Shown here piece after piece: positions 54,400 through 63,820 of a DNA stretch of 64,000 nucleotides. Under the pieces are notes generated by a model that was given only the letters and a program-made list of their open reading frames with translations, searched no databases and was not told the DNA's origin. This DNA is from Streptococcus loxodontisalivarius (GTDB lineage Bacteria; Bacillota; Bacilli; Lactobacillales; Streptococcaceae). Where the stretch lies: contig NZ_JAFBEH010000001.1 of NCBI RefSeq assembly GCF_016908645.1, positions 62,001 to 126,000 on the forward strand. The letters are read 5' to 3'. Numbering within the stretch: the first letter of the stretch is position 1; every line of letters starts with the position of its first letter. Both the position numbers and the translations under genes were made by a program.

Positions 54400-56092
54400 A
54401 CTTATTCTTGTCACATTCTTGGGAATAGCTCTGCTATTTAGCCAAAGAGTATCAGCCACATCTTATAGTGACCTTTTCATCAAAATCACAGATGCTCAGA
54501 CTGCCCTGAAAGAGGACAATCAAAGTCAAGCCCTGCAATTGATCCAGGAAGTAGGAGACAGTTTCAGCCAAGTTGAAAATGCAGACTCAACTGCAGGAAA
54601 AGCCTTTAGTCAAGCAGTCACTAAGGCGACAAAAGATAGCAAAATCACAAATGATGAACTAACTGAACTATCAACAGCCCTCCTAGCCTTTGAAGAGGAA
54701 CAAAATCCAGTTGACCTAGAAGCAGAAAAAGCAGACTTCAAGAAAAAGGTCTATCCTGCTCTTGAAAACTTGGAAGAAGTCATCAACATAGGTGATGTCG
54801 AGGCCATGAAGACCGAGTACCTGACCTTCAACTCCATCTGGACCAGAAATGAATCGGTAGTCAGAAGTTCAGAAGGCGGACACTATGGAACAATCGAGTC
54901 TGCTATGTCCTTCCTGAGAGCATCGATGGAGGCAGAACCTTTTGATCTTGCAACGGTTCAATCCAATGTCAAGGACCTGAGAACAGCCATTGATAACTTT
55001 ATGGATGGAAAATCAGCAACCAGCTCAAGTGATGTCAAGACCTTATCAGAAGGAATTGAGCTTCTAAAAGATGCCTATGATGACTTCACAAGTGGAGATA
55101 CGGCAGCTGGTCAGAAGAAGATGAAGACCTTTATCAGTAACTGGACAACCTTTGAGGGTGAAGTCAGCACACGTAGCTCTGCCCTTTATTCTAAGGTGGA
55201 AAGCCAGACTCCTCTTATCATGGCAAAAGGTGCTAGCGCTGAGTATCAGGAAAAACTCAAGAGTCTCATTAGCGAGCTTGAAGCCATCAACACTGACTCG
55301 TCTTACTCTGCTCTTGATGCCATGGTTATCTTACTGCGTGAGGGTGTGGAGGCACTCTTAATCGTCATGGCTCTAGTAGAAGCGCTGCGCTATTCAAAAC
55401 AAAAACGTGGGATCAAGTGGGTTTACGGAGGTGCTTTGGCAGGTATTGCAGCATCAGGAATTGCTGCCGCCCTTCTTCAAATGCTCTTCCCAACAGTGAC
55501 ATCTGGAACCAACAGAGAAATCATCGAAGGAGCCGTTGGACTCTTTGCAGTTGTCATGTTGATTGGTGTTGGTATTTGGCTACACGGCAAGTCCAATGTC
55601 AAGGCTTGGAATGCCTACATGGAAAGACAGATGAATCTAGCCATGTCAACAGGAAGCTTCCTGTCTATGTTTGCCCTCAGCTTCCTTTCAGTTTTCCGTG
55701 AGGGTGCAGAGACCATCCTCTTCTATGTGGGGATCTTGCCAAAAATCAGTAGTCAGAATTTGATTATGGGAATTGGCTTAGCTATTTTGGCCTTGGTTAT
55801 CATTGCGGTGCTTATTAATCGCTTTTCAAAGGTCCTGCCTATGCACTGGCTCTTTAGAATCTTGACTTGGACAATCTACATTCTTGCCTTCAAGATGTTA
55901 GGTGTCAGCATCAATGCCCTGCAATTAACCAATATCCTTCCAAATCATGTTCTAGACTTTGTACCATCAATTGATTGGCTGGGAATCTACTCAAGTCTTG
56001 AGACAAGCCTAGCTCAGCTCTGCTATATTATTGTTATCTTTGCTTTAAATGTTTGGATGAGTCGTCGTCAGAAAGCAGCAGAACATGGATAA
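54377..56092 (+). CDS. efeU: EfeU iron permease with long extracellular domain
   Basis: 571 residues. Signal-like helix (8-27), an extracellular helical domain of about 285 residues, then an FTR1 permease with about seven membrane helices. The two iron-binding R-E-x-x-E motifs are R-E-G-V-E-A near 321 and F-R-E-G-A-E-T near 440. It should transport iron delivered by EfeO and oxidised by EfeB. No ATG fits; the TTG at 54377, 6 bases after GAAGGGAGG, is the best start and lies inside efeB. The last 8 bases overlap tatC. Confidence 0.93.
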   Translation: MVKTYLNKLILVTFLGIALLFSQRVSATSYSDLFIKITDAQTALKEDNQSQALQLIQEVGDSFSQVENADSTAGKAFSQAVTKATKDSKITNDELTELSTALLAFEEEQNPVDLEAEKADFKKKVYPALENLEEVINIGDVEAMKTEYLTFNSIWTRNESVVRSSEGGHYGTIESAMSFLRASMEAEPFDLATVQSNVKDLRTAIDNFMDGKSATSSSDVKTLSEGIELLKDAYDDFTSGDTAAGQKKMKTFISNWTTFEGEVSTRSSALYSKVESQTPLIMAKGASAEYQEKLKSLISELEAINTDSSYSALDAMVILLREGVEALLIVMALVEALRYSKQKRGIKWVYGGALAGIAASGIAAALLQMLFPTVTSGTNREIIEGAVGLFAVVMLIGVGIWLHGKSNVKAWNAYMERQMNLAMSTGSFLSMFALSFLSVFREGAETILFYVGILPKISSQNLIMGIGLAILALVIIAVLINRFSKVLPMHWLFRILTWTIYILAFKMLGVSINALQLTNILPNHVLDFVPSIDWLGIYSSLETSLAQLCYIIVIFALNVWMSRRQKAAEHG

Positions 56093-56792
56093 GAAGGAAG
56101 AAACGATTGTTGAGCATTTGACTGAGTTGAGACGACGGTTGATTTTCAGCTTAATTTTCTTTATCATCTCTTTTGCTCTGTCACTTTTCTGGGCAGCGGA
56201 TATCTATCGCTTTTTGACCAGCCAATTTGACCAGAAATTACTAGTGTTGGGACCTAACGATATTTTGTGGATTTATATTAGTCTGGCCTCTCTGTCAGCG
56301 GTCTGCTTGTCGGTTCCTTTTATCACTTTTCAGATTTGGGCTTTTGTACGACCTGCCCTTGAGGATAGGGAGGCGCGTGCATTGCTAGCCTACATTCCAG
56401 CGGTTTTTATCTTTTTTCTAGCAGGCTTGTCTTTCGGATTTTTCCTAGTGACGCCAGCTCTCTTGACTGTTCTTCTAGGATTTGGAGAGGACTTATTTGA
56501 GACTCAGTTGACGGCACAGAACTATATGCTCTTTGTCTTTCATACGACTCTGCCTTTGGCGGTGCTCTTTGAGTTTCCGGTTGTTGTCGCCTTTTTGACA
56601 TCTATTCGATTGATTAGCTCAGCTTTTTTAAGAAAATACCGAAGGTACGCTTATTTTATCCTCATTGTTATTGCAGTTATTCTAACGCCAGCTGACTTAG
56701 TCAGCGACCTGCTGATGGCTCTGCCATTGATTTTTATCTACGAAGTCAGTGTGACTATCAGTAAATTTATCGAGAGAAAAAGGAGATCTTAA
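56085..56792 (+). CDS. tatC: Sec-independent translocase TatC
   Basis: 235 residues with six membrane helices. TatC recognises twin-arginine signals. The family start H-L-T-E-L-R-R-R-L (residues 11-19) and the G-F-x-x-x-x-P near residue 117 are visible. It overlaps efeU by 8 bases, and tatA starts 2 bases after its stop. As EfeB carries the only twin-arginine signal seen in the window, this Tat system is probably dedicated to it. Confidence 0.95.
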   Translation: MDKKEETIVEHLTELRRRLIFSLIFFIISFALSLFWAADIYRFLTSQFDQKLLVLGPNDILWIYISLASLSAVCLSVPFITFQIWAFVRPALEDREARALLAYIPAVFIFFLAGLSFGFFLVTPALLTVLLGFGEDLFETQLTAQNYMLFVFHTTLPLAVLFEFPVVVAFLTSIRLISSAFLRKYRRYAYFILIVIAVILTPADLVSDLLMALPLIFIYEVSVTISKFIERKRRS

Positions 56793-56793
56793 A

Positions 56794-56976
56794 ATGGGAT
56801 TTTTAAGAGATATTGGACTACCGGGCTTACTGGTAATCGTCGTCGCAGCCCTGCTTATCTTTGGACCACAGAAACTACCAGAAGTCGGAAGTTCCTTGGG
56901 AAAAATGATTACAGAATTCAAAAAAGCACTTTACGGTGAGAGCGATAAAGACGATAAAAAGTCAGATAAAGAGTAG
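56794..56976 (+). CDS. tatA: Sec-independent translocase TatA
   Basis: 60 residues: one membrane helix (about 8-21), then L-I-F-G-P-Q-K-L-P-E-V-G-S-S-L-G-K, the TatA hinge with the Phe-Gly pair and amphipathic helix, and an acidic/Lys tail. It forms the export pore with TatC. GGAGATC precedes the ATG. Last gene of the operon; its stop codon lies inside the terminator stem. No tatB is seen, as usual in Gram-positive minimal Tat. Confidence 0.93.
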   Translation: MGFLRDIGLPGLLVIVVAALLIFGPQKLPEVGSSLGKMITEFKKALYGESDKDDKKSDKE

Positions 56977-56998
56977 AGGAGTAACCTCTACTTTTTCT
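56972..56998 (+). terminator. Terminator of the efe-tat operon
   Basis: AGTAGAGG (56972-56979) pairs with CCTCTACT (56985-56992), then TTTTTC. It includes the tatA stop codon. Confidence 0.85.
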
Positions 56999-57010
56999 TC
57001 ATAGTTTCCA

Positions 57011-57116
57011 TAGTATTAGAATACAAAAATAAAGTATTTCAATACTACATCGATATAAACAAAGCTTATCAGACTGATAAGAAAATACTATTAGTCATCG
57101 AAAACGTTTTCCGATA
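57011..57116 (+). promoter_or_regulatory. Cluster of short dyads upstream of the sulfhydrylase gene
   Basis: GTATTAGAATAC (57013-57024), AGTATTTCAATACT (57033-57046), CTTATCAGACTGATAAG (57065-57081) and GAAAACGTTTTC within ATCG...CGAT (57098-57116). These look like regulator sites; the last resembles a cre box, the others could serve a LysR-type sulfur regulator. Confidence 0.4.
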
Positions 57117-57148
57117 TGATGGTTATAAGAATATTTAGGAGGCTATCT

Positions 57149-58429
57149 ATGACACGAGAATACAGTTTTGAGACCAAGCAACTTCATGCAGGACAGGCAG
57201 TTGATAAGGAGACTAAGTCCAGGGCACTACCTATCTATCAGACGACATCTTATGTATTTGATGATGCTCAGGAAGCTGAGGAGCTCTTTGCCCTCAGTAA
57301 ACCAGGGAATATTTACACCCGTATCACTAATCCAACGACTGCAGTTCTAGAAGACCGTATTGCAGCCTTAGAAGGTGGAGTAGGAGCTCTAGCAACCGCA
57401 TCTGGTATGGCTGCCATAACTTATGTAGCCTTGGCTCTTGCTCATGCTGGAGATCATATCGTTTCAGCAACAACTGTCTATGGAGGGACCTTTAATTTAC
57501 TAAAGGAAACCTTGCCACGCTATGGAATCACTACTAGTTTTGTAGATGTTGCAGATTTTGATGCCATTGAAGCGGCAATCCAGGATAATACGAAGTTTAT
57601 CATTGCTGAAACTTTGGGAAATCCACTAGGTAATATTGCAGACTTAGAGGTTCTATCAGAGATTGCTCACCGTCATCAGATTCCACTTGTGATTGATAAT
57701 ACTTTCGGAACACCTTATTTGATCAATGTCTTTTCATTTGGTGTTGATATTGTTGTGCATTCTGCAACGAAGTTCATTGGTGGTCACGGTACTTCCATTG
57801 GTGGCTTGATCGTGGACTCTGGTAATTTTGACTGGGAGGCTTCAGGAAAATTCCCGCAGTTCGTTGAACCCGACCCATCCTATCATAATATCAGCTACAC
57901 AAAGGATGTTGGTCCAGCAGCTTTCGTGACGGCTGTGCGCACGCAATTGCTACGCGATACAGGAGCTTGCTTGTCGCCTTTTAATGCCTTCCTGCTTACT
58001 CAGGGACTGGAAACCTTATCCTTACGAGTTGAAAGACACGTTGAAAATGCTAAGGCGATTGCGACCTTTTTAGAAAACCACCCTAAGGTTGAGACTGTGA
58101 ACTATGCAAGTCTCCCATCTAGCCCTTACTATGAGCTAGCCCAGAAGTACCTTCCAAAAGGTGCTAGTTCCATTTTTTCTTTCACGGTAAATGGCGGAGC
58201 AGAAGAGGCGAGACGAGTTATAGATCATCTTGAAATTTTCTCCAATCTTGCCAATGTCGCTGACGCTAAATCCCTAGTTGTCCATCCAGCCACAACGACC
58301 CATGGTCAAATGAGTGACGAAGACCTTGCAGCTGCTGGCATTCAACCTAATCAAATTCGACTCTCAATTGGCCTTGAAAATGTCAATGATCTTATCGAAG
58401 ATTTGGAAATTGCTCTGAAAACCATCTAG
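57149..58429 (+). CDS. O-acetylhomoserine/O-acetylserine sulfhydrylase
   Basis: 426 residues of the Cys/Met-metabolism PLP family. The start F-E-T-K-Q-L-H-A-G, Y-Q-T-T-S-Y-V-F near residue 34, and the PLP-Lys in H-S-A-T-K-F-I-G-G-H-G near residue 208 are diagnostic. The length (about 426 rather than 380) and these motifs fit O-acetylhomoserine (homocysteine) synthase, called CysD or MetY in different genomes. It fixes sulfide into homocysteine or cysteine. ATG 57149 has TTAGGAGG upstream; a longer frame to 57116 lacks a ribosome site. Monocistronic. Confidence 0.9.
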   Translation: MTREYSFETKQLHAGQAVDKETKSRALPIYQTTSYVFDDAQEAEELFALSKPGNIYTRITNPTTAVLEDRIAALEGGVGALATASGMAAITYVALALAHAGDHIVSATTVYGGTFNLLKETLPRYGITTSFVDVADFDAIEAAIQDNTKFIIAETLGNPLGNIADLEVLSEIAHRHQIPLVIDNTFGTPYLINVFSFGVDIVVHSATKFIGGHGTSIGGLIVDSGNFDWEASGKFPQFVEPDPSYHNISYTKDVGPAAFVTAVRTQLLRDTGACLSPFNAFLLTQGLETLSLRVERHVENAKAIATFLENHPKVETVNYASLPSSPYYELAQKYLPKGASSIFSFTVNGGAEEARRVIDHLEIFSNLANVADAKSLVVHPATTTHGQMSDEDLAAAGIQPNQIRLSIGLENVNDLIEDLEIALKTI

Positions 58430-58592
58430 TTCTAGGAAGTGTTTGCTTGAGTCAAAAAAATTGAAAATTTTCATAAAAATCCCTGTTAAATATGGTATGA
58501 TAGGGTTATCATAAGAAAATAATAAGTTTTTTATGGCTAATTTGTTTTCTTTTGACAATGTCATATTTTTAGGAGAATTGAGGAGGAAAGTT

Positions 58593-60059
58593 ATGGCAAT
58601 TATCATTATCTTGTCGCTACTCTTTATTGTAGCTTTGATTATTTTCTTGGCGGGTTTTGTCTCAGCATCACCAGGTGAGATCAAAGTTATTTCAGGACCA
58701 CGTGGTCAACGTGTTATTCAAGGTAAAACAGGTTGGAAAATCCCTGTCTTGGAACGTGTGGATAGCATGACAGCAGGGATGATTTCTGTTGACGCTAAAA
58801 CAACTGACTTCGTTCCTACAAACGATTATATCAATGTTAAAGTCGATGCTGCGGTTAAGGTTAAGATTGGGACAGATCGTCCTGAGCTTTTCCAATCAGC
58901 AACTCGTAACTTCTTGTACAAGGAACAACAAGAGATTGCAGACGAAGTCCGTGACACACTTGAAGGGCACTTGCGTGCCATTATCGGTCAAATGAAGCTT
59001 GAAGCAATCGTGACTAACAGAGCATCATTTTCTGAAAAAGTTCAAGAGAATGCCACCAAAGACCTCGAAGAAATGGGTCTTGAAATTGTTGCTTTCAACA
59101 TCCAAGGTCTGGTCGATGAAAAAGGTGTTATCGAAAACCTTGGTATTGATAATACGGAACAAATCCGAAAAGAGGCAGCTAAAGCCAAGGCTCGCGCTCA
59201 ACAAGAAATTGCTGAGCAACAAGCTGCTTCCGATAAATTAGCTAACGATGCACGTGTCGCTGCTGATCTTGAAATCGCTCAAAAACAAACGGAGTTGGCT
59301 AAACGTCAAGCCGCCCTCAAGGTTGAAGCTGATACAGAAACAGCCAAAGCCGACGCTGCTTACTCAATCCAACAACAAATCCAGCGTAAAGATATCGAAC
59401 GTGAAACTGCGGAAGCTGATATCGTGAAACAAGAGCAAGAAGCCCTTGTTAAAGAGCAGGAAGTTAAGGTTAAACGTCAATCTCTTGAAGCTGAAATCAA
59501 GGCTCAAGCTGACGCTGAACGTTATGCGCAAGAACAAAAAGCTCAAGCCGATCTCTTTAAACGTCAAAAAGAGGTAGAAGCCGAAGCTTACGAGCGTACA
59601 CAACAAGCCAAAGCGGATAAAGAAGCCATGCTTGCTGAAGCTGAAGGTATCCGTGCAAAAGGGGAAGCCGAAGCCGCTGCAGTTGCTGCTAAATTGAAAG
59701 CCGAAGCCGAAGGTCTTGAGAAAAAAGCTGAAGCCATGGCCAAAATGAACGAAGCTGCTGTGCTTGAAATGTACTTCAATGCGCTTCCTGACGTTGCCAA
59801 AGCCGTTGCAGAGCCGTTGTCTAAAATTGATTCAATCACTATGTATGGCGAAGGAAATTCTGCCAGAATGGTTGAAGACATTACTAAATCAATGACTCAG
59901 GTGCAATCTGGTTTGAATGATGCCGTAGGACTCGATGTTAAGACGTTGATTAATACCTTGGTTGGTGTTAAGGCTGCAAGCCCAGTAATCGAAGAAGCTG
60001 TTGAAAACGGTGTTTCAAAAGCTGGTGATGATAAGCCAACTTATCGTCGTAGCCGATAA
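58593..60059 (+). CDS. Flotillin family protein
   Basis: 488 residues. An N-terminal membrane helix (3-26), an SPFH/band-7 domain (about 30-200), a long Ala/Glu/Lys-rich coiled coil (about 200-400) with A-E-A-E and A-K-A-E repeats, and a C-terminal tail. This is the flotillin architecture, and the protein is expected to scaffold ordered membrane patches at the inner face. ATG 58593 has GAGGAGGAAAG upstream; the frame is open 60 bases earlier. It stands alone with a short downstream spacer. Confidence 0.92.
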   Translation: MAIIIILSLLFIVALIIFLAGFVSASPGEIKVISGPRGQRVIQGKTGWKIPVLERVDSMTAGMISVDAKTTDFVPTNDYINVKVDAAVKVKIGTDRPELFQSATRNFLYKEQQEIADEVRDTLEGHLRAIIGQMKLEAIVTNRASFSEKVQENATKDLEEMGLEIVAFNIQGLVDEKGVIENLGIDNTEQIRKEAAKAKARAQQEIAEQQAASDKLANDARVAADLEIAQKQTELAKRQAALKVEADTETAKADAAYSIQQQIQRKDIERETAEADIVKQEQEALVKEQEVKVKRQSLEAEIKAQADAERYAQEQKAQADLFKRQKEVEAEAYERTQQAKADKEAMLAEAEGIRAKGEAEAAAVAAKLKAEAEGLEKKAEAMAKMNEAAVLEMYFNALPDVAKAVAEPLSKIDSITMYGEGNSARMVEDITKSMTQVQSGLNDAVGLDVKTLINTLVGVKAASPVIEEAVENGVSKAGDDKPTYRRSR

Positions 60060-60127
60060 AAAGTGAGAGGGTTAAGTAGTTTTACGTAGCTCTCTTTCTG
60101 TTTAGTATTGAAATATAGGAGGAACTG

Positions 60128-60886
60128 ATGAAATTTGTATTTGACCTTGATGGGACTATTTGTTTCGATGGACAAACCATAGCTCAGGAGATTAAGGACA
60201 TCCTTGAGAACGCCCACCTATTTGGACATCAAGTTGTTTTTGCATCTGCTCGTTCTTATCGAGACTGCATAGCAGTCTTGGGAGAGAAACTTGCTCAGAA
60301 TTTGGTTATTGGTCTTAATGGCGGTCTAGCTTATGAAGAAGGTCAGCTCAAACTATCCCACAAACTCGATGATCATGTCTTTCAATCAGCCTTAAAGTCA
60401 TGTCAAACTTACAATCTTCCTTATTTTGTCGATGACCATTTTAATTATAGTTACAGCCAAGCAGACAAGATCCCTTTTATTGATAGTGTCAGTCCGTTAG
60501 GACAAGCTGTGTTAATCAATGAGCTGACGCAACCAATCAAAATGGTGATTTATATGGGAAATCACCTGAATCTTCTCGATGATATCATTGCAGAGCTTAA
60601 TTCATTTGATAAGTGTCATCTTTCCTATCATGAACTAGAAGAATGTCTCTACCTGAACCCAGATCAAACGACCAAAGCATCGACAATTCTTGATATCATT
60701 GGAAAGAATTATGTAGCATTTGGTAATGATAAAAACGATATCGAGATGTTTGAGCAGAGTTTATATGGCGTACAGGTTGGCGATTTTGCCTATCTTGAGA
60801 AGTATTCAGATGAGAAGGTTTCGGCAAATAGCAGAGCAGTTGCTACTAAGATTCATGACTTATTCAAAAACTTTCAAGAGGATTAG
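60128..60886 (+). CDS. Cof-type HAD superfamily hydrolase
   Basis: 252 residues. HAD motif I is F-D-L-D-G-T at the very start (Asp6 nucleophile, Asp8). A-S-A-R-S is motif II near residue 39. F-G-N-D-K-N-D-I-E-M-F is motif IV near residue 199. The cap is of the C2b/Cof type, typical of sugar-phosphate or flavin-phosphate phosphatases. AGGAGGAACTG precedes the ATG. Substrate unknown. Confidence 0.88.
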   Translation: MKFVFDLDGTICFDGQTIAQEIKDILENAHLFGHQVVFASARSYRDCIAVLGEKLAQNLVIGLNGGLAYEEGQLKLSHKLDDHVFQSALKSCQTYNLPYFVDDHFNYSYSQADKIPFIDSVSPLGQAVLINELTQPIKMVIYMGNHLNLLDDIIAELNSFDKCHLSYHELEECLYLNPDQTTKASTILDIIGKNYVAFGNDKNDIEMFEQSLYGVQVGDFAYLEKYSDEKVSANSRAVATKIHDLFKNFQED

Positions 60887-60962
60887 ATTCTGAGCAAGAT
60901 ATTAGAGAATGCCCGCTATTTTTGATAAAATAATGGTACTAAATGATTGGAGGAGCACTTAT

Positions 60963-61454
60963 ATGCCTACATTTATTGGAAAACCAGTTACCTTAGCGGG
61001 AAGTCAGTTACAAGTTGGAGACACAGCTCGTGACTTTAAATTGATGGGAACAGATCTTGAGACTAAATCTCTCAGTGATTTTGATGGAAAGAAAAAAGTT
61101 CTTTCAATTGTTCCATCAATCGATACAGGTATTTGTTCAACACAAACACGCACCTTCAACAAAGAACTTTCTGAGTTAGACAATACTGTTGTGATTACGG
61201 TTTCAGTTGATTTGCCTTTTGCTCAAGCACGCTGGTGTGGTGCAGAAGGTCTCGAAAATGCTATTATGCTATCAGACTTCTATGACAATACTTTCGGTAA
61301 AGACTATGGTGTTTTGATGGAAGAATGGCACTTGTTATCCCGTGCAGTACTTGTTCTTGATGAGAATAATCAAGTTACCTACACTGAGTATCTTGAAAAT
61401 ATCAACTCAGAACCAAATTATAGCGCAGCTATTGAAGCTGTCAAAGCCTTGTAA
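60963..61454 (+). CDS. tpx: Thiol peroxidase
   Basis: Tpx is a peroxiredoxin that reduces peroxides with thioredoxin. The 163-residue product has the peroxidatic Cys58 in D-T-G-I-C-S-T-Q-T and the resolving Cys92 in A-R-W-C-G, the usual Tpx pair. ATG 60963 has TGGAGGAGC upstream and fits the family start M-P-T-F-I-G-K; the open frame extends back to 60909. The terminator overlaps the stop codon. Confidence 0.95.
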   Translation: MPTFIGKPVTLAGSQLQVGDTARDFKLMGTDLETKSLSDFDGKKKVLSIVPSIDTGICSTQTRTFNKELSELDNTVVITVSVDLPFAQARWCGAEGLENAIMLSDFYDNTFGKDYGVLMEEWHLLSRAVLVLDENNQVTYTEYLENINSEPNYSAAIEAVKAL

Positions 61455-61480
61455 GAAGTCGGATTTCCGACTTCTTTTTC
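61454..61480 (+). terminator. Terminator of tpx
   Basis: AGAAGTCGGA (61454-61463), TT, TCCGACTTCT (61466-61475), TTTTTC. Confidence 0.88.
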
Positions 61481-61559
61481 TTATGAACTTCGTGAAAGTC
61501 TTTTCAAGATAAGAGATACATGATAAAATAGTAGTACTATATGTTAAAAGGAGATTCCT

Positions 61560-62117
61560 GTGATTCAAAAGCAAGCTATTAAGACTACTGCACTTCATAG
61601 TCTCTATTATTTTCTCTGTGTTTGCCTAGCCGTATTGATAGATCTCTTCATTATCGGTAGTCGAAATATGTACTACACACCAGGAATGGCTGCCTTCTTC
61701 TCTGGTTTTGTCTATATGCGTCTGATTAAAAAAACGAAGGCATTTGGAGCAATTACAATTCTTGGTATTGTTATGTCAGCCTTTTTCTTTGCTTCAGGTC
61801 ATTTTGTTTGGGCTTTTCTACCTAATCTCTTGTGTGGCTTGTTGGCAGACTATGTTGCCAGCCAAGGGAAGTATGAAAATACCAATCTTAATCTGACATC
61901 TTTTATTCTCTTTTCATTCGGGAATTTAGCACCAATTCTTACCATGTGGATTGCTCCGAAGCAGTATGTTGCTCAGCTATTGGCAGAAGGAAAAACACAG
62001 GATTATGTCAATGCTGTTATGGTGCCATTTGACCTAGCTAACGTTGGATTTTCGATTTGTTTTATCATTTTGATGGCAGCTCTAGGCGGCTTAATCGGTC
62101 AAAAGTATCAAAAATAA
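61560..62117 (+). CDS. MptD-like putative ECF transporter substrate-binding subunit
   Basis: 185 residues with about five or six membrane helices (starting near 12, 40, 65, 85, 110 and 160). The I-G-S-R-N-M-Y-Y-T-P-G region and overall pattern resemble MptD/S-component proteins of energy-coupling-factor importers. The start is GTG at 61560 after AAAAGGAG. No ECF ATPase or EcfT gene adjoins it, so it would need a shared ECF module. Ligand unknown. Confidence 0.7.
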   Translation: MIQKQAIKTTALHSLYYFLCVCLAVLIDLFIIGSRNMYYTPGMAAFFSGFVYMRLIKKTKAFGAITILGIVMSAFFFASGHFVWAFLPNLLCGLLADYVASQGKYENTNLNLTSFILFSFGNLAPILTMWIAPKQYVAQLLAEGKTQDYVNAVMVPFDLANVGFSICFIILMAALGGLIGQKYQK

Positions 62118-62135
62118 TGTCATTATTATCTAATT

Positions 62136-62168
62136 AGGAGACTGAAGTTCTATTCAGCTCCTTGTTTT
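62136..62168 (+). terminator. Terminator after the MptD-like gene
   Basis: AGGAGACTGAA (62136-62146) pairs with TTCAGCTCCT (62153-62162) with one mismatch, then TGTTTTT. Confidence 0.75.
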
Positions 62169-62193
62169 TATTTGTCAGACAAAAGGAGGGAGC

Positions 62194-63159
62194 ATGTCCT
62201 TACTGCAACGGACAATTAAACTTGTCCTAGCCACTGTATTATCCATCGCTATCGCAAATTGGCTTGGTCTTCATTATGCTAGTTCAGCGGGAATAATAGC
62301 ACTTTTGAGTGTTATGGATACACGTCAATCGACGATGCAGATAGCCTGGCAACGATTTCTATCAGTCCTCCTAGCATTCTTGATAGCCATCGTTCTCTTT
62401 AGCCTATTAGGCTACCAACTTTGGGTATTTGGCCTTTATCTACTTATTTTTGTGCCTCTATCATACCGCTTGCAGATACAGGTTGGCATTGCCCCCATCT
62501 CTGTCTTGGTGCTACATCTTTACGCCGAGCAGGCACTTTCTCTAGCTTTAATTGGAAATGAGCTGGCGCTGTTTAGTATAGGAGCAAGCCTAGCGCTTCT
62601 TTTGAATAGTTATATGCCTTCAAGACTTGATGAAATCATGACCTATCATGAAGGAGTTGAACTGAAATTAAAGGCAATCTTGCAAAAATTTCAGCTTTTT
62701 CTTGAAGTTGGTGATGGGACAAACGATGCAGAGCTTATCAATGAATTGGAACTTTTTCTCAAGAAGGCTCTTGACTTGGTCTATCTAGAACAGGCAAATC
62801 AGTTATTCCAGTCAACCAACTACCATATTCACTATTTTGAAATGAGACAGGCGCAGAATCGCATTTTGAAGCAAATGGCTACTAGTGTGAAACGCTTAAA
62901 GGTATCAAGTCAGGAGGCGAGATTGCTGGCAGAGCTTTTTGAGCAAACTGCAGAGCAGCTGAGCCAAGATAACCCAGCAGTAACGCTTCTAGCAGACATA
63001 GATAGAACACTTGCGACCTACAGACAAATGCCATTACCAAATAGTCGAGAAGAATTTGAATACCGAGCCTTACTTTTCGAATTATTAAGTGAGCTAGAGC
63101 GATTTATTCTTTTGAAGGTCGATTTTTATCAAACCTATGGAAAATCTAGCTCAAAATAG
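62194..63159 (+). CDS. Aromatic acid exporter / FUSC-like membrane protein
   Basis: 321 residues. Four to six closely packed N-terminal membrane helices (about 10-135), then a soluble helical domain to the end. This matches the DUF939/ArAE family, distant relatives of the fusaric-acid resistance exporters. M-D-T-R-Q-S-T-M-Q-I-A-W-Q-R-F near residue 42 is the conserved loop. AAAGGAGGG precedes the ATG. Substrate unknown. Confidence 0.78.
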   Translation: MSLLQRTIKLVLATVLSIAIANWLGLHYASSAGIIALLSVMDTRQSTMQIAWQRFLSVLLAFLIAIVLFSLLGYQLWVFGLYLLIFVPLSYRLQIQVGIAPISVLVLHLYAEQALSLALIGNELALFSIGASLALLLNSYMPSRLDEIMTYHEGVELKLKAILQKFQLFLEVGDGTNDAELINELELFLKKALDLVYLEQANQLFQSTNYHIHYFEMRQAQNRILKQMATSVKRLKVSSQEARLLAELFEQTAEQLSQDNPAVTLLADIDRTLATYRQMPLPNSREEFEYRALLFELLSELERFILLKVDFYQTYGKSSSK

Positions 63160-63209
63160 ATTTTTGTATTATAATACTAATTAAGAAAAGAAATATTTGG
63201 AGACTTACA

Positions 63210-63806
63210 ATGGATTTGATTAGTCAATATCAGGAGAGGAATATCAACCGCTTGCCTCTAGGTGACTTAGTGACAGCTTTCAAAGGAAAGGCTGTTCCCG
63301 CTAAAGCAGAAGCGGGAGATGTGGCTGTCGTCAATTTGTCAGATATGACAGAGAATGGTATCTTATACGATCAGTTGAAGACTTTCTCTGATCAAGAGCA
63401 TAAACTTTTACGCTATCTTTTGAAGGACGGTGATGTCCTGATAGCGTCAAAGGGAACGGTAAAAAAAATAGCTGTTTTTGAGGGACAAGAAAGAGATGTC
63501 GTTGCTTCATCCAACATCACCGTTTTAAGACCAGGTGATCAGATTCGTGGCTACTTTATCAAGTTTTTCCTGGATACTGATTTGGGACAAGCTCTTCTTG
63601 ACCAAGCAGACAAGGGAAAGGCGGTGCTCAATTTATCAACTAAGGAAATTCTTGATATTGAAATACCAGTTGTTCCACTTGTGAAGCAAGATTATCAGAT
63701 TGCCAACTATCTGCGCGGAAAAGCGGATTATGACCGAAAATTAGCTCGTGCTAAGCAAGAATGGGAAATGACACAAGATAAAGTGTTACAGACACTTTTT
63801 AGATAG
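63210..63806 (+). CDS. Half-size HsdS-like target-recognition protein
   Basis: 198 residues. The N-terminal two thirds resembles one target-recognition domain of type I restriction specificity subunits: L-P-L-G-D-L-V-T near 16, G-D-V-L-I-A-S-K-G near 73, A-S-S-N-I-T-V-L near 98 and L-S-T-K-E-I-L-D-I-E-I-P near 142, a normal end of such a domain. A short helical tail follows. Full HsdS proteins have two such domains; hsdM and hsdR are absent here. The next gene (DUF2130) starts 14 bases later, so they are probably one operon. It may act as a DNA-binding adaptor. Confidence 0.7.
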   Translation: MDLISQYQERNINRLPLGDLVTAFKGKAVPAKAEAGDVAVVNLSDMTENGILYDQLKTFSDQEHKLLRYLLKDGDVLIASKGTVKKIAVFEGQERDVVASSNITVLRPGDQIRGYFIKFFLDTDLGQALLDQADKGKAVLNLSTKEILDIEIPVVPLVKQDYQIANYLRGKADYDRKLARAKQEWEMTQDKVLQTLFR

Positions 63807-63820
63807 GAAGTGATGTTATC

